DNA of 32,036 nucleotides from Gracilaria caudata (taxonomy: Eukaryota > Rhodophyta > Florideophyceae > Gracilariales > Gracilariaceae), in contig JASCIV010000209.1 in the NCBI GenBank assembly GCA_030374735.1, positions 1-32,036 of the forward strand, given 5' to 3'. The position numbers and the translations under genes are program-made. The notes below the pieces were generated by a model. The model saw nothing but the letters and a program-made list of their open reading frames with translations. It was not told the origin of the DNA and searched no databases. This document shows, in pieces, positions 26,262 to 32,036 of the stretch (position 1 is the first letter of the stretch; each line of letters begins with the position of its first letter).

Positions 26262-26655
26262 GTCTGAGTCAACGTGTATCTATAAGAGATATTCTCTAAA
26301 CCCTTGTTTTGCAAGGAAATTGGGCTCACGAGATCTCAAGAATCTGAGGTTCAGACTCCAGCATGATCACTTCGTAAAATCCATGCACCAGGACAGATTG
26401 CCCAATGGAGAGGGGCATTTTGCGCGAGTTATGCGGTTAGCATTCCAAACTTTGCCGACGCCGTCTTTTGTTTCTTCGTTGTCTAGCGACAGACTTCTCT
26501 TGGGCTTCTGCGTCAGTCCGAGTCCGTGTACGATCGCACGGTTTAAGAGTAGGTGGAATGGATTTGGGTGATACTGTTAAATATCTCCATTGACAGCAAA
26601 TCATCCCCACAATCCGCCGTTCCACATCCTTTCTTTCTTCAGATATTCTACAAAA

Positions 26656-28407
26656 ATGAGAAACCAAGACTCCAAATCACCAAGTTACAAACTCGCCATC
26701 TGTCTCGCAGGCGCCGCAACGGGCGGTGCTTACTCGGCAGGCGTCATGGATTTTTTTCTGGAAGCAATGAATGAATGGGAGGCCTTGAAGAAAGCAAACA
26801 ATCCAGACGTGCCGCCTTGGGATGTTAAGCTAAAGGAGATCATCGGTACTTCTGCGGGAGGAATTACAGCAACGTTGACTACCGCGTCCGTCAACATTCC
26901 GCATAATCCACTACCTCGCAGCTACAAGCTTGGAGATGAACCACCGAAGAACAATCCACTCTTTCAGACATGGGTTGAGGAAATGAATGCGCAGCAGATT
27001 CTGAGCTGCGACGATCTCAGTGCAAAGCGAGACAGTTCTGTTTACGTACGTTCCATTCTGAACGCCGAATTCATGTCAAACACTGCTGCCAAGGTCATCA
27101 ACGCACGTGATACTCAGAAAGAGCTCCCGCACTGGGCATCCAAGATGTGCTTGTCTTTAACCACGACAAATATGAGAGGTGTTCCATATAAGCTTAACAC
27201 CTTTAGCTCTGTGGGCGCTACCGAGGCATTTTACATGCGCAAGCACGCGGACTATTGCCAATACGTTGTCACAACCACTCCAGAAACTGTGCCAGATCAC
27301 CTTAAGACCACGAAACACGTTCTTGACATTTCTCAGAAAGCAACTTCGGAAGGTTGGCAAGGTGCCATCAACGCATCAAAAGCTACTGCGGCTGTGCCTG
27401 CTGGGTTCCCCACCGTTCAGATAAAGACTCCTCGCTCCCACTACGAGTCCCATCTAGACTTGCCACCCTTTTGGGGTGTGTGCACAGAACACGCGCACGA
27501 AGCGGAGGGTCTAGAATCTCACGAGAAACATGCGTTTGTTTACTCTGCAGTAGATGGAGGAGTGCTGAACAATGAGCCGTTTGGTTTAGCTGAAGAATTT
27601 CTCACAAAGAGACACAATCGTAAGATTCTAGAGACAAAGGCGGAGAATTGTTGGGGTTCAGTCATACTCATAGACCCGTTTCCGAACGTTCCAGTGGATC
27701 CAAATCTAACGGAAGCGGGTATGTCTCTTCTCCCTATGTTTGCAGCGCTTTTACGCACTGTTAGAGAACAAGCGATGTTCAAAGCGGATGAAATTGAAAA
27801 AGCCTTTGATGATTCATGCCTCGCAAAGTATATAATTCGGCCTGATCGAGTTATGAAAAGGGATGAGGTATATCCTCTTGCAACAGAGACACTGGGAACA
27901 TTCGGGGGCATTCTGGACGTGAAAATTCGTTTACATGACTTCATACTCGGTCGTGCAAACTGTAAAAAGTTCTTGGAGAACGTGTTCTGTATTAGTCGTG
28001 AGGAAGCACTGAAAAACGCATTCTTCAACAGACACCCCGACTTCCTCAACAAAGAACGCATCTCAATTATCCCAGTTGTCGGAAAAGCAGCCGAACCAAT
28101 TCCACTGCCGGAATGGCCTACCTATAGTGAGAAAGAGCTCAAGTCTTTGAAAGAACGATTGATGAAGTTGTTCGAAGCAAGGCTAAAGAAGTTACTAAGA
28201 ATTGCATTCCTGCACTATGGCATCACCAAACCCGCTAGCTTCTTTCGTATCCGTCAAAAGATTAGAAACCTTGGCGTAGCATTCGTGCAATGTCGACTCA
28301 AGAACAAGGCTATGGAGGAGATTGAAAAAGCAGTCATCCAAGCGATGTCAGTGTATGGTGAATCAGGGAAGTCGGAATCCGAAAAGACTACCAAGTCTTG
28401 CTTTTGA
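26656..28407 (+). CDS. Patatin-like phospholipase
   Basis: 583 residues in one exon. The N-terminus reads LAICLAGAATGGAYSAGVMDF, a patatin oxyanion-hole region in the variant seen in long bacterial patatins. The nucleophile is Ser66 in GTSAGG (G-x-S-x-G), and the partner Asp300 is in the DGG of SAVDGGVLNNEP. Patatins use this Ser-Asp dyad to release fatty acids from membrane phospholipids or galactolipids. Residues about 380-583 form a basic, helical C-terminal extension with no domain I recognise. There is no signal peptide. The bacterial style of the N-terminal motif, EAMNEWE helix and lack of introns suggest transfer from bacteria, but this needs a tree. The ATG at 26656 has a strong CAAAAATG context. 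It is the divergent neighbour of the DUF2235 hydrolase. Confidence 0.9.
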   Translation: MRNQDSKSPSYKLAICLAGAATGGAYSAGVMDFFLEAMNEWEALKKANNPDVPPWDVKLKEIIGTSAGGITATLTTASVNIPHNPLPRSYKLGDEPPKNNPLFQTWVEEMNAQQILSCDDLSAKRDSSVYVRSILNAEFMSNTAAKVINARDTQKELPHWASKMCLSLTTTNMRGVPYKLNTFSSVGATEAFYMRKHADYCQYVVTTTPETVPDHLKTTKHVLDISQKATSEGWQGAINASKATAAVPAGFPTVQIKTPRSHYESHLDLPPFWGVCTEHAHEAEGLESHEKHAFVYSAVDGGVLNNEPFGLAEEFLTKRHNRKILETKAENCWGSVILIDPFPNVPVDPNLTEAGMSLLPMFAALLRTVREQAMFKADEIEKAFDDSCLAKYIIRPDRVMKRDEVYPLATETLGTFGGILDVKIRLHDFILGRANCKKFLENVFCISREEALKNAFFNRHPDFLNKERISIIPVVGKAAEPIPLPEWPTYSEKELKSLKERLMKLFEARLKKLLRIAFLHYGITKPASFFRIRQKIRNLGVAFVQCRLKNKAMEEIEKAVIQAMSVYGESGKSESEKTTKSCF

Positions 28408-29254
28408 CTCGAAGCAATCGCACGACCTGTATGATTGTCGAGATTTTGTCAGGTGACATTCGACGACAAATTGAGAGTGGAACGGCGCAAGAACCTCGTG
28501 GCATGAAGGGAAGCGAAGCTTATGGTTTCTATACATCGTGCAGTGATGTCATTCACCAATTCTTCTAATCGTACCATCATTGATGAGTAGGCGCTATATC
28601 GATATATTTTCTCGTCGTATATGATCTCGAAGTGGACGCTCTCGTGATCTTTGAACAATCGAAGGCCTTTTCTCAAGAATTGGCGGAGCATATGAGCGAC
28701 GAGACCCAGATAATGGTGCAAAGGTAGGTGGGGGCGGGGGGTTCCGGCATTCTATTGATACGCCACATCATGGAACCTTTCGCAAAGTACTGGTTAAATT
28801 TCGAGAGTTGGAAAGGGGCTTGCAAGAACTGTCTACACAGCATCCTTGACCATGGCCACGTCAGTAACATTAGTTGGAGAGCATAGGATTTCGAACCTAC
28901 TGTACATCCCTCTATTTGTGTGCTAGTCGATTGCACACATCCTCGCAAGTGTGTTGCAATGTTTTCATTTCGGCCCATTTGGCTTGAAGATTTGAACTTC
29001 ATGTGCTGCTCATCCGAACTACACCTGTATCTTTCCTGATCGTACTCATGAAAGTTGGCCCATGGGGCAAATCTTGATGAAAGGATAGCAGGCTTGTCAT
29101 CTTTAGTTCTTCACTGCCCTGATCAACGCTGTGAAAGAGTAGGATACCAATGTAAATTACTTGTCAACATTACCCTGGTTTGTGGTTCCCCGAGCTTGAA
29201 AATTTTCTGTTGATTAGGGGACAAACAGCTATCCGAGCCGACCACTTTCTTCAG

Positions 29255-29264
29255 ATATATATAT
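29255..29264 (+). promoter_or_regulatory. TATA-like run
   Basis: ATATATATAT, the most TATA-like run in this spacer. It lies about 560 bp upstream of the AIG1-like ATG, which is far for a core promoter unless a leader intron exists. Confidence 0.25.
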
Positions 29265-29438
29265 TCCTTCGGCTTGTTGCAACACACGAAACCCCATATG
29301 CCTGACGTCGGTTGAACTCACTCCACAGGGGTGCAGTCTTTTTCGGGACCGATATTAGCAGATGGAGATTTGGGATGCAGAGATGTGTTGCGACAGCGTT
29401 CTCATACCAGAGGTTGGAATGAACAAGGTTTCGTCAAC

Positions 29439-29756
29439 ATGCCTGACCTTGCAAAATATATTTGCGTGTACTTGTCTAAAATGCGCGTCGGCGTTGTTGT
29501 TAACCAGTCCTCATCAGTACTCGCTCAAAGGGCAGTCATATGTTGGGACTGGTATCGTGCATCCAATGGATCAACTGAAATCATTTTGCGTTCGAGTAAG
29601 TACGAGAATGATGTCCCGTATCTTGCGCAGGTTATAAGCAGCACTGCGCAACCCCAAAGTGTTCTTTCGATGGTTCTTGGCGGAAACCCGTTACTTCTGT
29701 ACTTATCGCAAAGCGGCACGTTGGCACTTTTTCATCTCTGGAGACTCCGCGTTTGA
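29439..29756 (+). CDS. Weak candidate ORF upstream of the AIG1-like gene
   Basis: 105 codons starting MPDLAKYICVYLSKM. The frame is open about 100 bp further upstream without an ATG. The middle is fairly protein-like (SSKYENDVPYLAQVI) but matches nothing I know. It could be a small gene, a missed exon of the AIG1-like gene, or chance. Confidence 0.15.
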   Translation: MPDLAKYICVYLSKMRVGVVVNQSSSVLAQRAVICWDWYRASNGSTEIILRSSKYENDVPYLAQVISSTAQPQSVLSMVLGGNPLLLYLSQSGTLALFHLWRLRV

Positions 29757-29825
29757 CAGTTAGGTCGGTGAATCAGTACTCGATCCCAGGGTTTCCCCAT
29801 TTGGGGCTGCTTTAGATCATCCATA

Positions 29826-31946
29826 ATGTCCGTAATGTTGGAAAGTGTAATTGTTGAACTCGTAGCAAAGGGAATGATGATGGTCGGCGGTCTCCTTTAC
29901 GATGACTCAAACCAGGCGGTTAGAGAGACGCAAAATCAGCTGGAAAGAATGACAGGCGTACTGGACAAGCTTCGGCGGCAAAATAGTGAAGAACTTAGCG
30001 ATCTCAGCGAGAAGTTGGACAAGGTACATAAGTCGATTCGGGAAGCAGAAGCTACGCAACTTAGAGATCAAATCCTTCAAGCCATAAGTGACGAAGTGGA
30101 CGACAGCGCTGTGCGAGGGCGAATCGCAGAGATTGCTACGGTGCTTTATTGTCTCGTTCGAAAAACTGTCATTGAACAGGTCGCGCTAAAGACTGAGAAG
30201 CTTATCCGCTTGCCTTCATCCTCCACATCAATAGCGAGTCGTTCTATGATAGAGTCGGAAACAATTATAGTCGAGAGGACGACAACAGTTCGGGAGATTG
30301 TTTCTGAACTATTGCGTTTGAATGAGAGCGGTACCTTCTATAGGGTTGTGCATTCAACTGATGACCAAATGACTATAACTGTTCACGCAGCGGCTCGAGA
30401 CGGAGCTCGCCGAGATGTTCTGATTGAAGCTACTGGTGGGCTCTTCAAGCTCTGTCAGGCTCTATGTAACGCTGTTCAGGACAACAGAGGAGTGTATGCT
30501 GTCGCAAAAGGTGAAGTCTTCGCCCAAAGCGAGATGGAACCACAAGGCAATGCTTGTTTGATTACTTTATCGTAAGTTCCAAATAACCGATTCCAGGAAA
30601 GATGAACGACTCTCAGATTCTGACTTTTCGCCCTTCGCTAAAGCTATTTTTGGCCCACTCCGCTCGAGTTCAGAGAACACGAAGATTTCGTGCTCGAAGC
30701 GGGAAAAGCATTCAGAGGGGATTCTGATATTGACGAGACTTCATTCGATGAGTTCACCGAGGCTTTTGAGAAGAAGAACGACAAATTGCATATCAAGAAC
30801 GTGTATTTACTTGGGTTAACCGGAGGAGGAAAGTCTACGTTGGGTAACGAACTCACCGGTACAGATAGCTTTCACGTGTCTAATGCCGGAACTGGAACAG
30901 ATAGGATATCAGGAGCTATTTCGGAAGGCGGGATACTTGGTGCAGAAAGTAATGTAATGGTTTGGGATACACCGGGAATGGATGACCAACAGGGTCGAGA
31001 TCGAATGTACGAGAGCATGTTGTATCAGCATCTGACAAGAGAAAATACGGTGTCCACTATCATTATTGTTTCGAAGGACGGCAGTCGATTCCCGAAGTCT
31101 CTAAAGCGTACAATATCGGTGTATCAGCGAGCTTTTGGGGATGCATTTCTCTCTTGTGTTTGCGTATGTATCGGCCTGAATGAAAGCCAAGAAGACAAAA
31201 CAGTGTTGAAGGAGAGAAAGACCTTTTGGGAAAATAATCTGATGAGAACATTCAAGTTTTCTGAGGAAGCTGTTCGGAGGAAGGTGTTCTTTTACGATGC
31301 GAGACATCCAACAACAGATCAACCAGCTGCTCGAAAACTAAAGGACTTCATATTGAACGGGAAGCCACATTTAACGGGGACTGGAGTAGCTATTTTGCAG
31401 GGGCTTCAACGGCTACGAAGAGCTCAGCTGCAGGACGAAGAGAAACGTAATATGATCAAGGTGTCGGAAGAAATGTTTAAAGCGCTCAGAACTGAACTGA
31501 ATGGCTTCCAAAGGGTGAGAATGAGGGTATTTTGTGACTCACAAGGCTTGACTGAGAGGCTGACGATGAAGTTGCTTCCAAATGTCGAGGAGAGAATCCT
31601 AGCTTTCTTCCGCAGAAAGCAACAAGAAGTTGAAAGTGACAAAGTGATTGAAATTGTATCTGTAGGAAACAGAGCAAAGCAGCTTCTCTCTTTTGCTTAT
31701 CTGTCGCATCCTGAAATGGGATGCCACATGAAGATTAAGATATTTGCGGGCTATGTGAGGACGTGGGACTTGATTCTTGTCAATATGGGCTCTCAATCAG
31801 TGGACACCACATGGGGCAAGATTCAGCTGCAAACGTATAACCTCATGCACTTGGATGATAAGTTGGATGCCTCCGTTTTCGACGCAGTGGACCAACTTTT
31901 GAGCGAGATGGCAGTTGATCCACGGTTTGTTAACGCTTTTCGCTAG
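29826..31946 (+). CDS. AIG1/GIMAP-like GTPase with a novel N-terminal region, two exons
   Basis: Exons are 29826-30571 and 30644-31946; joined they give 682 residues. Exon 1 begins with a hydrophobic stretch (VELVAKGMMMVGGLL), then a coiled coil (about 30-85) and an unrecognised domain to about 248. Exon 2 carries the GTPase: P-loop GLTGGGKS (306-313) and Walker B/G3 WDTPGMDD (356-363). The expected G4 T/N-K-x-D reads GLNESQED and is degenerate. The long helical C-terminal region (about 460-682) is not recognised. AIG1/GIMAP GTPases of plants and animals assemble on intracellular membranes and act in pathogen response and cell survival. Here G4 loss suggests altered nucleotide specificity. 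The unspliced first frame ends in a TAA that lies inside the donor GTAAGT, so simple ORF calling splits the gene. The patatin gene lies upstream on the same strand. Confidence 0.8.
30572..30643 (+). other. Intron in the AIG1-like gene (72 nt)
   Basis: The donor is TTTATC|GTAAGT. A CTGAC branch-like site at 30619-30623 and a T/C-rich tract precede the acceptor GCTAAAG. The frame is kept (TC+C, Ser). A second acceptor, GTTCAG at 30673, also keeps the frame and would remove ten codons; either or both may be used. Confidence 0.75.
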
Positions 31947-32036
31947 ATGAAATGAATGAGCGACCCGGGAGGTCGTTAAACTCGTCCAGGCGATCGGTCT
32001 GCTTGCTGGTCGCCCTTATGGACCTGGGTGGTACGT
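31947..32036. other. 3' flank of the AIG1-like gene
   Basis: The last 90 bp of the window. A short GC-rich inverted repeat (CGACC ... GGTCG) lies shortly after the stop. No further gene starts before the window ends. Confidence 0.4.

Larger units (their letters stand above)
25433..26655. promoter_or_regulatory. Divergent region between DUF2235 and patatin genes
   Basis: About 1.2 kb that must hold the promoters of both genes. It contains a 26-bp perfect palindrome (25899-25924) in a TGATCA-rich stretch, a 14-bp palindrome (26248-26261), repeated GTCGAC hexamers near 25855-25870 and a TACCTTCG copy (26106-26113). No coding frame is credible. Confidence 0.4.
28408..29825. other. Spacer without a confident gene
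   Basis: About 1.4 kb between the patatin and AIG1-like genes. It holds a TATA-like run (29255-29264), one weak plus-strand ORF (29439-29756) and weak minus-strand frames at 28449-29002 that are not called. A T-arm-like GGTTCGAAATCC on the minus strand near 28885 does not belong to a foldable tRNA. Confidence 0.4.

Noticed and set aside
28860..28970. Possible tRNA on the minus strand, with GGTTCGAAATCC and a GTGTGC/GCACAC hairpin
   Set aside because: No 5' acceptor strand pairs with GCTCTCC, there is no D-arm, and the hairpin loop lacks a proper anticodon layout. At most a chance or decayed fragment.
28449..29002. Minus-strand frames of about 80-110 codons downstream of the patatin gene
   Set aside because: They overlap each other in different frames, lack a good start and show no domain or splice logic linking them.
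1..32036. CRISPR array, insertion sequence, transposase or viral genes
   Set aside because: No regularly spaced repeats, terminal inverted repeats with a transposase, or viral hallmark proteins were seen.

Overview
The window looks like nuclear DNA from a compact, intron-poor photosynthetic eukaryote, most likely a mesophilic red alga (Chondrus- or Porphyridium-like); the assignment is inferred. The support is eukaryote-only genes (gamma-adaptin, codanin-1-like, eL41, a TKL-type kinase), a LeuD with a plastid-type transit peptide, long single-exon genes, and a few short GT-AG introns (72-126 nt), two of which carry CTAAC branch sites. Starts given here are the first credible ATG in each frame.

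Left part (1-13.2 kb): a large RING-kinase-ARM protein (86-4354), a DUF985 cupin (5577-6071), an unrecognised Cys-rich membrane protein (6595-7248), AP-1 gamma-adaptin without an ear domain (7738-10326, minus), a small two-exon COX4/COX5-like protein (10901-11293) and an unrecognised three-helix membrane protein (12054-13151).

Middle (13.2-22.7 kb): the 25-codon ribosomal protein eL41 (14012-14089) behind a probable 5'-UTR intron; a codanin-1-like protein (minus) divergent from an Ice2-like membrane protein (plus) across 244 bp; plastid LeuD (minus) divergent from a Sec14/CRAL-TRIO protein (plus) across 304 bp; and a secreted heme peroxidase (21768-22682). The Ice2-like and LeuD genes converge with only 52 bp between stops, filled mainly by an 8-bp tandem repeat.

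Right part (22.7-32 kb) has longer spacers and accessory-type genes: a split DUF2235 alpha/beta-hydrolase (24128-25432, minus), divergent from a bacterial-looking patatin phospholipase (26656-28407), followed by a two-exon AIG1/GIMAP-like GTPase with a long unrecognised N-terminal region (29826-31946). Two putative lipid-cleaving enzymes beside an AIG1-type GTPase make this the most interesting block; a shared membrane or stress-defence role is a hypothesis only. Spacers also contain several perfect palindromes and a recurrent octamer, TACCTTCG.
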